Source: an uncultured Flavobacteriaceae bacterium
Lineage (GTDB): Bacteria; Bacteroidota; Bacteroidia; Flavobacteriales; Flavobacteriaceae
Assembly (NCBI GenBank): GCA_947500585.1
Contig: CANMSN010000009.1
Location: 62,001 to 126,000, forward strand
DNA: 64,000 nt
Direction of reading: 5' to 3'
Of this stretch, positions 25,516 to 35,144 are shown one piece after another (the first letter of the stretch is position 1; the number at the start of each line of letters is the position of its first letter). The notes below the pieces were generated by a model, which saw only the letters and a list, made by a program, of their open reading frames with translations, was not told the origin of the DNA and made no database searches. The position numbers were made by a program, and so were the translations under genes.

Positions 25516-27585
25516 TTATTCGGTAATTCCTTCTAAATCTAGCAAAAACGCATACTCTAAAGCAACTTCCTTTAAACTTTCAAAACGTCCGGAAGCACCA
25601 CCATGACCGGAATCCATATCGGTATGCAAAAGTAATTTATTGGTATATGTTTTTAATTCTCTAAGTTTAGCTACCCATTTTGCTGGCTCCCAATATTGTA
25701 CTTGAGAATCGTGCAAACCTGTAGTTACCAGCATATTTGGATACGCTTTAGCTTCCACATTATCATAAGGAGAATAGGACTTCATATAATGATAAAAGTC
25801 TTTGTTATTTGGGTTTCCCCATTCATCGTATTCGCCAGTAGTAAGCGGTATGGTATCGTCTAGCATGGTTGTAACAACATCTACAAAAGGTACAGCGGCT
25901 AAAATACCGTTGTATAATTCTGGATTCATATTAATTATAGCGCCCATCAATAAACCTCCAGCAGAACCTCCATAAGCGTATAAATGCTTTTTTGATGTGT
26001 ATTTTTGCTCAATCAAGTATTTAGAGCAATCAATAAAATCTGTAAACGTGTTCTTTTTGGTTAATAATTTCCCGTTTTCATACCAATCTCTACCCAAATA
26101 CTCACCGCCTCTAATATGTGCAATAGCGTATATAAAACCTCTATCTAATAAGCTTAAACGAATGGTGGAAAATGATGGGTCTATTGTTGAGCCGTAAGAG
26201 CCATAGGCATATTGTAACAATGGATTATTTCCATCTAGTTTTATTCCTTTTTTATAAACTAAGGACATTGGGACTTTTACACCATCTCTGGCAGTTGCCC
26301 AAATACGCTTAGACTCGTAGTTCTCTTTTTTAAATTTACCACCAAGAACCTCTTGCTCTTTTTTAATTTCGCTTGTTCTAGTTTTAAAATTATAATCGAT
26401 TACAGCACTTGGAGAAGTTAATGAATTGAAACCATAGCGCATCACATCACTATCAAAATCTGCATTATTCCCAACATAAGTATTATAGGTTTCTGAATTA
26501 AATGGCAAATAATAGTCCTCATTTCCTGCCCAACTAATAATTCTTAATCTGTTGAGTCCGTTTTCACGTTCATTAACCACCAAATAGTCTTTAAAAATTT
26601 CAATATCTTCTATTAAAACATCTTTTCTATGCGGAATGACGTCTTGCCAATATTCTTTTTCTGTAAGAGTTTCAGGTGTTTTAAGTAATTTAAAGTTTGT
26701 TGCACCATCGGCGTTAGAAATAATATAGAATGCATCGTTATAATGTGCCATACTATATTCCAAGTCCTTTGTTCTCTTATGGAATATTTTAAAATCTCCA
26801 TCAGGTGTATCAGCATTTAAAATTCTGTATTCAGAAGATAACGTACTTGAAGACCCTATAACAATGTATTTTTTTGATTTTGTTTTGTAAACAAACGTAT
26901 TGAAGGTTTCATCGGCTTCATAATACACCTCAATATCATCTTTTGAGTCTGAATGTAATTTATGCTTGAATATTTTTTCTGAGCGCAGCGTCACTTCATC
27001 TTTCATGGTATAAAACAAGGTTTTATTGTCATTCGCCCAAGTGGCGCTTCCAGTAGTATTTACAATTTTATCTGGATAAATTTCTCCAGTGATTAAATTT
27101 TTTATTTGAAGCGTGTATTGTCTTCTACTGACTAAGTCTGTGGAGAAAGCTGCCAAAGTATTATCGGAGCTAATAGAAATACCGCCTAAATTAAAATAAG
27201 CATGGTCTTTAGCCATAGCGTTACAATCGAATAAAATTTCTTCAGGAGCGTCTAAAGTTTCCTTTTTTCGAATGTAAATAGGGTAATCTTTTCCCGTTTC
27301 ATAACGTGTTACATACCAATATCCGTTTAATTTGTAAGGTACTGTAGTATCATCTTCTTTAATTCGCCCTTTCATCTCTTTAAATAAATCCTTTTGAAAA
27401 GCCTCGGTATGCTGCATCATTGCTTTAGTATAATCGTTTTCAGCATTTAAATACGCTATAACTTCAGGGTTTTCTCTATCGTTTAACCAATAATAGTTAT
27501 CTATTCTTATGTCATTATGAATTTTTAATTCTTTAGCTATTTTATTAGCTCTGGGAATTTTTATATCGGTTATACTTTGACTCAT
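25516..27585 (-). CDS. S9-family oligopeptidase (oligopeptidase B type)
   Basis: 689 aa from the ATG at 27585; the frame extends 10 codons further with a TTG but that part is unlikely. An N-terminal seven-bladed propeller gates an alpha/beta-hydrolase domain. The catalytic triad appears as Ser541 in YGGSAGGLLMG, Asp626 in GLHDSQVQYWEPAKW and His661 in DSGHGG (numbering from this start). RDGVKVPMSLVYKKG marks the domain entry. It cleaves short peptides after basic residues in related enzymes. No signal peptide at the chosen start, so cytoplasmic. Confidence 0.92.
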   Translation of the reverse strand: MSQSITDIKIPRANKIAKELKIHNDIRIDNYYWLNDRENPEVIAYLNAENDYTKAMMQHTEAFQKDLFKEMKGRIKEDDTTVPYKLNGYWYVTRYETGKDYPIYIRKKETLDAPEEILFDCNAMAKDHAYFNLGGISISSDNTLAAFSTDLVSRRQYTLQIKNLITGEIYPDKIVNTTGSATWANDNKTLFYTMKDEVTLRSEKIFKHKLHSDSKDDIEVYYEADETFNTFVYKTKSKKYIVIGSSSTLSSEYRILNADTPDGDFKIFHKRTKDLEYSMAHYNDAFYIISNADGATNFKLLKTPETLTEKEYWQDVIPHRKDVLIEDIEIFKDYLVVNERENGLNRLRIISWAGNEDYYLPFNSETYNTYVGNNADFDSDVMRYGFNSLTSPSAVIDYNFKTRTSEIKKEQEVLGGKFKKENYESKRIWATARDGVKVPMSLVYKKGIKLDGNNPLLQYAYGSYGSTIDPSFSTIRLSLLDRGFIYAIAHIRGGEYLGRDWYENGKLLTKKNTFTDFIDCSKYLIEQKYTSKKHLYAYGGSAGGLLMGAIINMNPELYNGILAAVPFVDVVTTMLDDTIPLTTGEYDEWGNPNNKDFYHYMKSYSPYDNVEAKAYPNMLVTTGLHDSQVQYWEPAKWVAKLRELKTYTNKLLLHTDMDSGHGGASGRFESLKEVALEYAFLLDLEGITE

Positions 27586-27695
27586 ATGATGCTCATTATT
27601 TTTAGCGAACGGCAAAAATAAAGCTTAATGCTAAAACAATATAATAGTTTTTCATTTTTCATTGAAAACACAATTATTTTAAATTAGAAATGTAA

Positions 27696-27703
27696 TAAAT
27701 TTG
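27696..27703 (+). promoter_or_regulatory. Bacteroidota -7 box upstream of ybaB
   Basis: TAAATTTG matches TAnnTTTG and lies 26 bp before the ATG at 27730. No obvious -33 element. Confidence 0.45.
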
Positions 27704-27729
27704 AATACTTAATTTAAAAATGAAAAATT

Positions 27730-28053
27730 ATGTTTGGAGATATGATGGGTATGATGAATAAGCTAAAAGACGCCCAAAAAAAAGTTGAAGAAACAAAAGA
27801 ACGTTTAAATACGGTATTAATTGATGAAGCCAGTAACGATGGCAAACTTAAAATTACATTAACAGCAAATAGAACCATTAAATCTATTGATATTGATGAT
27901 GATTTACTAGAAGATAAAGAACAACTTGAAGATTACCTTATTTTAACACTTAATAAAGCCATTGAAAAGGCTACCAAAATAAATGAAGCAGAACTTGCAG
28001 CAGCTGCTAAAGATGGGATGCCTAATATTCCTGGGATGGATATGTTTAAATAG
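27730..28053 (+). CDS. YbaB/EbfC nucleoid-associated protein
   Basis: 107 aa. The N-terminal helix starts [20 protein letters not shown], followed by the three-stranded sheet ([19 protein letters not shown]) and a long C-terminal helix, then a Met-rich tail [11 protein letters not shown]. This is the size and shape of YbaB/EbfC, a homodimeric DNA-binding protein that clamps duplex DNA and is usually encoded near dnaX/recR; here it stands alone. Its own -7 box lies upstream, and it is convergent with the threonine aldolase gene, the two stops being 12 bp apart. Confidence 0.93.
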   Translation: MFGDMMGMMNKLKDAQKKVEETKERLNTVLIDEASNDGKLKITLTANRTIKSIDIDDDLLEDKEQLEDYLILTLNKAIEKATKINEAELAAAAKDGMPNIPGMDMFK

Positions 28054-28057
28054 ATTA

Positions 28058-28085
28058 TTAGATTGTTAGGCTTTTAGATTGTTAG
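28058..28085. repeat. Short direct repeat between ybaB and the aldolase gene
   Basis: TTAGATTGTTAG occurs at 28058-28069 and again at 28074-28085. It supplies the stop and last codons of the threonine aldolase gene. Similar short tandem motifs are common intergenic filler in flavobacteria. Confidence 0.5.
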
Positions 28086-29106
28086 ACAGATTAGCGTCAT
28101 TGAGAAAATTCAAAAATTTGTCATGCATAATATCAGTGTAATCTAAATGCGTAACCATTCTTAATTTACCACCTCCCATACTGATAATATGAATATTATT
28201 AGTTGCTAGTTTTTGGACAAACTCGTTTTCGTTTATAGCATCATTTAGTTCGAAAATGATAATATTGGTTTCAATAGGTTGAATAGTTTTTATTATTGAT
28301 AATTTATAGAGCTCCTCTCCTATTTCTTTGGCCTTTTGATGATCTTCTTTTAATCTATCAATATTATTATCTAGTGCATATAAACCAGATGCTGCTAAGT
28401 AGCCTGCTTGTCTCATATTGCCGCCAAATATTTTTCGAATTCTAATAGCATTTTCCATGATTTTAGAATCCCCAACTAAAACCGAACCAATTGGGCATCC
28501 TAAACCTTTACTTAAACACACAGAAATGGTATCAAACACTTTTCCATATTGTAGAGCGGTTTCGTTTTTAGCAACCAAAGCATTCCATAAGCGCGCGCCA
28601 TCCAGATGAAACCCAAGTTGATTATCATCACAAACTTTTCTTATTTTTTTTATTTCATTAAAATCCCAACAGGCACCACCGCCTTTATTTGTTGTGTTTT
28701 CTATTTCAACTAAAGTTGTTTTGCTATAATAATAAGCATCAGGATTTATAGCTTCTTGAACTTGTTTAGCTGTAAACATGCCTTTACTACCATCTATCAA
28801 TTTACACGATACACCACTATTAAATGATGCACCACCAGATTCATAATTATAAATATGGGCGTATTTATCACAAATAACTTGGTCTCCAGGGTTTGTATGT
28901 AACTTTACAGCTGTTTGGTTTGCCATAGTACCACTTGGAAAAAACAAGGCGTCTTCTTTACCAAACATTTTAGCAATACGTGCTTCTAACTCATTTACAG
29001 TTGGATCTTCTCTAAAGACATCATCACCTACATTGACTTGCATCATAGCATCAAGCATTGCTTGTGATGGCTTTGTGACGGTATCACTTCTTAAGTCAAT
29101 AATCAT
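28066..29106 (-). CDS. Low-specificity threonine aldolase
   Basis: 346-aa PLP enzyme that cleaves L-threonine/allo-threonine to glycine and acetaldehyde. Motifs: IDLRSDTVTKPS at the N-terminus, FFPSGTMANQTA (56-66) for cofactor phosphate, FHLDGARLWNA (166-176) for the ring aspartate, and the PLP lysine K200 in SVCLSKGLGCPIGS. Length fits the family. It is a monocistronic minus-strand gene. The last codons derive from a direct repeat, so the C-terminal few residues (NNLKA) may be unusual. Confidence 0.93.
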   Translation of the reverse strand: MIIDLRSDTVTKPSQAMLDAMMQVNVGDDVFREDPTVNELEARIAKMFGKEDALFFPSGTMANQTAVKLHTNPGDQVICDKYAHIYNYESGGASFNSGVSCKLIDGSKGMFTAKQVQEAINPDAYYYSKTTLVEIENTTNKGGGACWDFNEIKKIRKVCDDNQLGFHLDGARLWNALVAKNETALQYGKVFDTISVCLSKGLGCPIGSVLVGDSKIMENAIRIRKIFGGNMRQAGYLAASGLYALDNNIDRLKEDHQKAKEIGEELYKLSIIKTIQPIETNIIIFELNDAINENEFVQKLATNNIHIISMGGGKLRMVTHLDYTDIMHDKFLNFLNDANLSNNLKA

Positions 29107-29226
29107 TTACACTAATTTAAATTATAATTACAAATATCAGAACCAATTGGAGAACCATCTGGCATTTTAGTAGAAAAATTTTAATTTATAAAGCTACATA
29201 TTATTTTAATATCAATCTAGAAATCC

Positions 29227-29234
29227 TATTTTTG
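29227..29234 (+). promoter_or_regulatory. Bacteroidota -7 box upstream of prfB
   Basis: TATTTTTG matches TAnnTTTG, 20 bp before the prfB ATG at 29254, giving a very short leader. Confidence 0.45.
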
Positions 29235-29253
29235 TTCAAAATAAATTCTACAA

Positions 29254-30364
29254 ATGATTACATCCGATCAAATTAAAGATCTTAATACCCGCCTAGACAA
29301 ACTTAGGCACTATCTTTGACATAGATGCCAAACTTATAGAAATACAAAACGAAGAGGAACAAACGTTTGATCCTAATTTCTGGAACGACTCTAAAGCCGC
29401 AGAACTTGTCATGAAATCGCTTCGGGTTAAGAAAAAATGGATTCAAGATTACAAAGACGCAAAAACTTTAGTTGAAGATTTAGAAGTTATTTATGAGTTT
29501 TTAAAAGAAGGGGAATCTACTCTCGAAGACGTTGAAAAACGTTTCAATAAAGCTTCAGAATTATTAGAAGATATTGAGTTCAGAAATATGCTTTCTGAAG
29601 AAGGCGATAGTTTGAGCGCCGTATTACAAATTACCGCTGGTGCTGGTGGCACCGAAAGTTGCGATTGGGCAAGTATGCTTATGCGTATGTACCTTATGTA
29701 TGCTGAAAAAAGTGGTTTTAAAGTAAAAGAACTCAATTTTCAAGAAGGCGATGTTGCTGGTATAAAAACGGTAACTTTAGAAATTGAAGGCGATTTTGCT
29801 TTTGGTTGGCTAAAAGGTGAAAACGGCGTACACCGCTTAGTTAGAATTTCTCCTTTTGATAGTAATGCAAAACGCCATACGAGTTTTGCTTCCGTTTATG
29901 TTTATCCATTGGTTGATGATACCATTGAAATTGAAATAAACCCTGCAGATATTGAAATTACTACAGCGCGCTCTAGTGGTGCTGGAGGGCAAAATGTAAA
30001 CAAAGTTGAAACTAAAGTACAATTATTACATAAGCCAACTGGTATTCAAATTCAATGTTCGGAAACACGCTCACAACATGATAATAGATCCCGAGCTATG
30101 CAAATGCTCAAATCTCAACTCTACGAAATTGAATTACAAAAACAATTGGCACAACGTGAAGATATTGAAGCTGGTAAAATGAAGATTGAGTGGGGAAGCC
30201 AGATTCGTAATTATGTTATGCATCCTTATAAATTAGTAAAAGATGTTCGAACAGCCCATGAAACAGGTAATGTTGATGCCGTAATGGACGGTAATATTGA
30301 TGGGTTTTTAAAAGCCTATTTAATGATGATGGGACAAAAAGTTGAAGATGACAATCAATTATGA
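29254..30364 (+). CDS. prfB: Peptide chain release factor 2 (programmed +1 frameshift)
   Basis: RF2 recognises UGA and UAA stops. Translation starts at ATG 29254 ([20 protein letters not shown]) and meets an in-frame TGA at 29317-29319 after 21 codons. A +1 shift at CTT-TGA-C continues into [20 protein letters not shown] and the rest, giving 369 aa, the normal RF2 length. The catalytic GGQ lies in [18 protein letters not shown] and the SPF tripeptide anticodon in [12 protein letters not shown]. An annotation that starts at an internal ATG such as 29411 would lose the N-terminus. The stop overlaps the HAD gene start (ATGA), so prfB, the HAD gene and arsC form an operon. Confidence 0.95.
29305..29320 (+). 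promoter_or_regulatory. prfB +1 frameshift signal
   Basis: AGGCAC TAT CTT TGA C: the slippery CTT, the UGA stop and the following C are as in the classic RF2 autoregulatory site. The AGG sits at the same distance as the Shine-Dalgarno-like AGGGGG of E. coli but is only a three-base match. Low RF2 slows termination and favours the shift. Confidence 0.9.
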
Positions 30365-30978
30365 AAAAAATTGATACCATAATTTTCGACTTAGGAGGTG
30401 TGCTTATAGATTGGAATCCTGAATATGTTTTTTTAGATGCCTTTAATGGCGATAGAGAAAAAATGCAATGGTTTTTTGAAAACATTTGTACCATGAGTTG
30501 GAATGAAAATCAAGATGCAGGCTATCCCATTCAACAAGCTACAAACGATTTAGTAAAACAATTTCCTGAATACAAAACTTATATAGAGATGTATTACGGA
30601 AATTGGGAAGACATGCTGGGTGGTGAAATAAGTGGCACAGTAAAAATTTTTCAATCACTTTTAAAAGCTGAAAAATATAAAATAGTAGCTTTAACGAATT
30701 GGAGTAACGAAACCTTTCCTATTGCAAAAAAACAGTTTGAATTTTTAAACTGGTTTGATGGTATCGTTGTTTCTGGGGACGAAAAAACAAGAAAACCATT
30801 TAAAGAAATTTATAATATCTGTTTATATAGATATAATATCACACCAGAAAATGCTATTTTCATTGATGATAGTTTACGAAACATAGAAGCTGCTAATAGT
30901 ATAGGAATTCGTGGTATTCATTTCAAAAACCCAGAACAACTCCTATCCGATTTAAAATTATTTAATATCAAATTATAA
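30361..30978 (+). CDS. HAD-superfamily hydrolase (subfamily IA)
   Basis: 205 aa. Motif I is [11 protein letters not shown] with nucleophile Asp10; Gly replaces the second Asp as in YihX-type sugar phosphatases. Motif II is the Thr of VALTNWSN, motif III the lysine in [11 protein letters not shown], and motif [10 protein letters not shown]. The helical cap is inserted after motif I. A phosphatase on a small sugar phosphate is likely, substrate unknown. The start overlaps the prfB stop and the stop overlaps the arsC start (TAATG), so all three are translationally coupled. Confidence 0.9.
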   Translation: MKKIDTIIFDLGGVLIDWNPEYVFLDAFNGDREKMQWFFENICTMSWNENQDAGYPIQQATNDLVKQFPEYKTYIEMYYGNWEDMLGGEISGTVKIFQSLLKAEKYKIVALTNWSNETFPIAKKQFEFLNWFDGIVVSGDEKTRKPFKEIYNICLYRYNITPENAIFIDDSLRNIEAANSIGIRGIHFKNPEQLLSDLKLFNIKL

Positions 30979-31319
30979 TGATAAAAATTTATCACAATCC
31001 ACGTTGCTCTAAATCTAGACAAGGTTTAGCCATACTTGAAAACTCTGGAAAACCTTTTGAAGTTGTTAAATATTTAGAAGATAATCTTTCTTTTGAAACC
31101 TTAAATGAGATGATTATGCTTCTGAATATTAAACCAATTGATTTAGTTAGAAAAAATGAAGCGATTTGGAAAAGTGATTATAAAGGAAAAACTTTATCCG
31201 ATTCTGAGGTTATTCAAGCCATGGTGAACAATCCGAAACTAATAGAACGCCCGATTGTAATAAATGAAGGGAAAGCTATTATTGGCAGACCACCAGAATT
31301 AATCAAAGACATATTGTGA
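30978..31319 (+). CDS. arsC: ArsC-family arsenate reductase-like protein
   Basis: 113 aa, thioredoxin-fold ArsC/Spx family. Cys10 lies in IYHNPRCSKSRQ, followed by conserved arginines in LIERPIVIN and GRPPELI, matching glutaredoxin-dependent arsenate reductases. The single Cys and the RPI motif favour true ArsC-type chemistry over Spx. No other arsenic genes are nearby; it is the last gene of the prfB operon, so a general redox role is possible. Confidence 0.85.
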   Translation: MIKIYHNPRCSKSRQGLAILENSGKPFEVVKYLEDNLSFETLNEMIMLLNIKPIDLVRKNEAIWKSDYKGKTLSDSEVIQAMVNNPKLIERPIVINEGKAIIGRPPELIKDIL

Positions 31320-31383
31320 TTTTGTTTAACGTTTTGAAAATCTGTTTTAACAAGAAATTAACCAAAACCTATTCTTCTTCTGT

Positions 31384-31391
31384 TAATTTTG
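31384..31391 (+). promoter_or_regulatory. Bacteroidota -7 box upstream of the TonB-dependent receptor
   Basis: TAATTTTG matches TAnnTTTG and lies 61 bp before the ATG at 31453. Confidence 0.4.
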
Positions 31392-31452
31392 CGTGTAAAT
31401 AAATGATGTCAGGAATTTAAATTCCACAAATACTATTTACCAAAACAGATCA

Positions 31453-33984
31453 ATGAAGCCTCTATTAGAAAAGTCTACCTTAATTCTATTATTACTTTTT
31501 TCAAATTTTTTATTAGCAAATACTGACAAAAACATTACTGTAAAAGGAAAAGTTATTGATGCTGAAACAAAGCAGCCCTTAGAATATGCTACAATTTCAT
31601 TTTTTAGCTACAGCGAAAATAAAATAGTTGATGGCATTATAACAGATACAGAAGGCTTATTTGAAATTAAAATTGCACAAGGCATATACGATATAAACAT
31701 TGAATATATTTCTTATAAAACCATAAAACTAACTAATAAAAACATCAATGGAAATTTAGATTTAGGTATTATTGAATTAGAACTAAATTTTGAATCTTTA
31801 GAAGCTGTAGAAATAGTTGCAGAACGAACAACTGTAGAAATAAAACTTGATAAAAAGATTTATAATATAGGTAAAGACCTTACTACTGCTGGCGGAACAG
31901 TAAATGATGCATTAAATAATGTACCATCTGTTACGGTTGATATTGATGGCGCCATAAGTTTAAGAGGTAATGAAAGTGTTCGTATTTTAATTAATGGAAA
32001 ACCATCAGCACTAGCAGGCTTTGGGGATTCTAATATTTTAAGTCAATTACCAGCTGAAGCCATTGAACGTGTTGAAGTTATAACGTCTCCGTCGGCTAGA
32101 TATGATGCTGAAGGTACAGCAGGGATTTTAAATATTATACTACGGCAAAAAGAAACTTTAGGTTTTAACGGCTCTTTAAATTTAACTGTAGGTAATCCAG
32201 ATAATGCTGGTATAAATGCCAATATAAATTATAGAACAGAAAAATTTAATTTATTTTCAAATATTGGGTTTAGGTATTATGATGCCCCGAGAAATAGCTT
32301 TGATGATACCAGGTATTTTGAAAGCATAGAAAATAATGTAACCCTAGCTCCAGAATTTGAAAGAATTATAGAAGATGAGCAAGTTGAACGCCTTAATCGC
32401 AACTATAATGGTAATTTTGGTATCGAATACTTTCTTTCAAAGAAAACATCAATAACTGGAAATCTTTTTTACAGATATGGTGAAGATGCAGATTTATCTT
32501 TAAATAATAGTGAGCGTTATAACAACGATAATATTGTTGAAAGAACCTTACGAAGAGAAAAACAAGAAGAAGAAGGAGACAGTTATCAGTTAGCTTTTAA
32601 TTACATTACAAAGTTTAACACAAATGGACATGAATTAACTGCAGATTTACAATTTGAAAACGGTTCTGAAGATCAATTCACTAATTTTGACGAAGACTAT
32701 ATTATTACAAACCAAACTGACCCTGAGCCATTTCAAAGAGAAGAAGTTTTTGCAACTGAAGATCAAAAGGACTATTTAGTTCAAATAGATTATGTTTTAC
32801 CTCTTGGGGAAAATTCTAGATTTGAGGCTGGCTACAGAGGTAATTACCAAAATGAAATAACAGATTATAGTTTAGAACAAGAAAATATAACAACAGGAAC
32901 CTTTTTTGTTAATGATACGATTTCTAATGTTTTTGATTATGATCAAAATATAAACGCGTTTTATACACAGTATGGAACTAAATTTGGCGATTTTTCGTTT
33001 CTGTTGGGTTTAAGGTTAGAAAATACACAACTTAAAGGAACTATAGATTCTAGATTAACCGATGCAGAACTTGAAGAGGCTTTTGGCTTTCCTATTGATA
33101 CCGATTTTAATAATAACTTTTTAGGCCTCTTTCCAACCCTAAATCTCATCTATAATTTAGCAGGTAGCGAAGAAGACTCAGAAGAAAGTATCACTTTTGG
33201 CTTTAACAGAAGGGTAAATAGACCTCGTGGCTATTATTTAAATCCGTTTCCTTCACGCTCGAGCAGAACCAATGTATTCCAAGGTAATCCAAATTTAAAT
33301 CCTGCTTTCGCAAGTGCTTTTGATATTGGCTATTTAAAACGTTGGGAGAAACTAACCCTAACAACTTCTATTTATTACCAATATGAAACGGATTCTTTTG
33401 AGCGTATTCAAGAAAATACAGGTCAGCAAACCACCGATGGTATTGACATAATACGAAGTATACCTGTAAATCTTTCAACGAACAAAAGAACTGGAGCAGA
33501 ATTAGGTGTATTATACAATCCTGAAAAGTGGCTAAGACTAAATACAAGTTTTAATGTTTTTCAGTTTGTAACAGAAGGTGAATTTAATGGTGTTGATTAT
33601 GCAGCAAATAATACTAGTTGGTTTGCTCGCTTTAGCGGAAAGGTAACATTACCAAATAAAATTGATTGGCAAACTAACGCGAATTACACTGGCGCAATAG
33701 AGAATGCACAAAGTAGAGATAAAGATATCTTTTCTCTAGATTTAGCTTTCAGTAAAGAATTTTTTAATGACAACGCCACTATTTCTTTAAATGCTAGAGA
33801 TTTATTTAACTCTAGAAAACGAAGATCAACAACTAATACTGACTCCTTTTCAAGCTATAATGAATCACAACGAAGACAAAGACAAATAAACTTGTCTTTT
33901 CTTTACAGATTTAATCAACAAAAGCAGGAACGTAATAGAAGAGAAAATAATGACGGTGGTAGTGATGATGAATTTGAAGGCTAA
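31453..33984 (+). CDS. TonB-dependent receptor, OMP_b-brl_3 type
   Basis: 843-aa outer-membrane protein. A signal peptide (cleaved after LLANT) precedes a carboxypeptidase-regulatory-like domain (VKGKVIDAETKQPLEYATI, about 28-110). A plug domain follows (GGTVNDALNNVPSVTVD, then INGKPSALAGF and IERVEVITSPSARYDAEG, about 140-230), then a C-terminal barrel with many acidic and Asn-rich extracellular loops. The end is a charged tail (ERNRRENNDGGSDDEFEG). Substrate is not inferable: no SusD partner is present, so it is not a SusC-type glycan pair. A strong terminator follows. Confidence 0.92.
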   Translation: MKPLLEKSTLILLLLFSNFLLANTDKNITVKGKVIDAETKQPLEYATISFFSYSENKIVDGIITDTEGLFEIKIAQGIYDINIEYISYKTIKLTNKNINGNLDLGIIELELNFESLEAVEIVAERTTVEIKLDKKIYNIGKDLTTAGGTVNDALNNVPSVTVDIDGAISLRGNESVRILINGKPSALAGFGDSNILSQLPAEAIERVEVITSPSARYDAEGTAGILNIILRQKETLGFNGSLNLTVGNPDNAGINANINYRTEKFNLFSNIGFRYYDAPRNSFDDTRYFESIENNVTLAPEFERIIEDEQVERLNRNYNGNFGIEYFLSKKTSITGNLFYRYGEDADLSLNNSERYNNDNIVERTLRREKQEEEGDSYQLAFNYITKFNTNGHELTADLQFENGSEDQFTNFDEDYIITNQTDPEPFQREEVFATEDQKDYLVQIDYVLPLGENSRFEAGYRGNYQNEITDYSLEQENITTGTFFVNDTISNVFDYDQNINAFYTQYGTKFGDFSFLLGLRLENTQLKGTIDSRLTDAELEEAFGFPIDTDFNNNFLGLFPTLNLIYNLAGSEEDSEESITFGFNRRVNRPRGYYLNPFPSRSSRTNVFQGNPNLNPAFASAFDIGYLKRWEKLTLTTSIYYQYETDSFERIQENTGQQTTDGIDIIRSIPVNLSTNKRTGAELGVLYNPEKWLRLNTSFNVFQFVTEGEFNGVDYAANNTSWFARFSGKVTLPNKIDWQTNANYTGAIENAQSRDKDIFSLDLAFSKEFFNDNATISLNARDLFNSRKRRSTTNTDSFSSYNESQRRQRQINLSFLYRFNQQKQERNRRENNDGGSDDEFEG

Positions 33985-34003
33985 TTATTAAATTCTTATA
34001 AAC

Positions 34004-34037
34004 AAAAAAAGGAAGCTAATTATAGCTTCCTTTTTTT
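34004..34037. terminator. Bidirectional terminator
   Basis: 15-bp perfect stem (AAAAAAAGGAAGCTA and its complement) with loop ATTA and a nine-T run, between the receptor gene and the convergent small membrane protein gene. Confidence 0.87.
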
Positions 34038-34057
34038 TTGCTTATGATATAAAACTT

Positions 34058-34234
34058 TTAAGAATTTAATCTTTTTGCTTTCTTTTCTTCTCTAATTTCT
34101 TTTAGTCTTTCAATTAAAGAACCACCAATCCAATAAGGAATTACAAAGGTTAATAAAAAAATCATTAACCAAAATCCGATGGTAAGTATGGTTAAAAAAG
34201 CTAAAAATCCTAAATATTGATCAAATTCGAACAT
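34058..34234 (-). CDS. Small membrane protein, 58 aa
   Basis: The minus-strand ATG at 34232-34234 opens a 58-codon frame ending in TAA at 34058-34060. The product starts MFEFDQYLGFLAFLTILTIG, has one or two membrane helices (about 8-36), then WIGGSLIERLKEIREEKKAK, a basic amphipathic helix. A -7-like box lies 30-37 bp upstream. The clean membrane-plus-charged-tail layout and the terminator just past its stop argue that it is real. Function unknown. Confidence 0.7.
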   Translation of the reverse strand: MFEFDQYLGFLAFLTILTIGFWLMIFLLTFVIPYWIGGSLIERLKEIREEKKAKRLNS

Positions 34235-34263
34235 AATTGTTGGTATCTGTTATAAAACTTATG

Positions 34264-34271
34264 CAAATATA
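34264..34271 (-). promoter_or_regulatory. Candidate -7 box for the 58-aa membrane protein
   Basis: On the minus strand the bases read TATATTTG, a TAnnTTTG match 30 bp from the ATG; a second match (TAGGTTTG) lies 11 bp further upstream. Confidence 0.4.
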
Positions 34272-34327
34272 TAGCAAACCTAATTCTTATACAATATCAA
34301 ATTAATATTTATTAACAGAGTTTTTCA

Positions 34328-34969
34328 CTAATTTAAATTAGGTTGTGGTGTCATCCTCAAATAAGGTTTCACTTCTTTATAACCTTTCGGAAAAATAGAA
34401 GGAATATCGGCAGTTGCTACTGATGGTACAACCACACAATCATCACCATTATTCCAATTTGCTGGTGTAGCTACTTTATGATACGCTGTTAATTGTAATG
34501 AATCTATAACACGAAGCAATTCATCAAAATTCCTTCCTGTAGACGCTGGATAAACGATAATAAGTTTTACTTTTTTATCAGAATCAATAACAAATACAGA
34601 ACGTACCGTTAATTTACTATCAGCATTTGGATGAATCATATCATAAAGCTCAGATACTTTTCTATCTTCATCTGCAATAATAGGAAAGTTAACTGTTGTG
34701 TTTTGAGTTTCATTAATATCTTTTATCCAACCTTTATGCGACTCTAAGCCATCAACACTCAATGCTACAACTTTCACGTTGCGTTTGTCAAATTCTGCTT
34801 TATATTTTGCTACTGTTCCTAATTCAGTAGTACAAACTGGTGTATAATCTGCAGGGTGCGAAAACAATATACCCCAACTATTCCCTAACCACTCATGAAA
34901 ATTAATTGTTCCTTCTGAAGATTGCGCGGTAAAATCTGGCGCTTCATCTCCTAATCTAATTGTTGCCAT
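34328..34969 (-). CDS. 1-Cys peroxiredoxin (Prx6 type)
   Basis: 213-aa thiol peroxidase. The peroxidatic cysteine is C46 in HPADYTPVCTTELG, with the conserved Thr and Pro of the active site. The length and C-terminal extension (YHKVATPANWNNGDDCVVVP) are those of the Prx6 branch, which reduces hydrogen peroxide and lipid peroxides. A second Cys near the C-terminus (DDCVVVP) could be a resolving residue. No signal peptide, hence cytoplasmic. Monocistronic. Confidence 0.94.
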   Translation of the reverse strand: MATIRLGDEAPDFTAQSSEGTINFHEWLGNSWGILFSHPADYTPVCTTELGTVAKYKAEFDKRNVKVVALSVDGLESHKGWIKDINETQNTTVNFPIIADEDRKVSELYDMIHPNADSKLTVRSVFVIDSDKKVKLIIVYPASTGRNFDELLRVIDSLQLTAYHKVATPANWNNGDDCVVVPSVATADIPSIFPKGYKEVKPYLRMTPQPNLN

Positions 34970-35111
34970 ATTTATATTATATTTAGTTTAAATTTTAATT
35001 CCTACTAAATTAATCAATTTAATAGATTTAAAGAAAAAAACACTGTTATTTATCTGTTAAAAAAACAATAAAAACTAACATATATCATAATAAAAAACGA
35101 GCTAAATCAAC

Positions 35112-35119
35112 TAACTTTG
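35112..35119 (+). promoter_or_regulatory. Bacteroidota -7 box upstream of fumC
   Basis: TAACTTTG matches TAnnTTTG, 25 bp before the fumC ATG. No clear -33 box. Confidence 0.45.
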
Positions 35120-35144
35120 TAACTTAAATTAAATCTTCCAGAAA

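Noticed and set aside
31453-33984. Polysaccharide utilisation locus around the TonB receptor
   Set aside because: No SusD-like partner, glycoside hydrolase or lyase is adjacent, so the receptor is not of SusC type by context.
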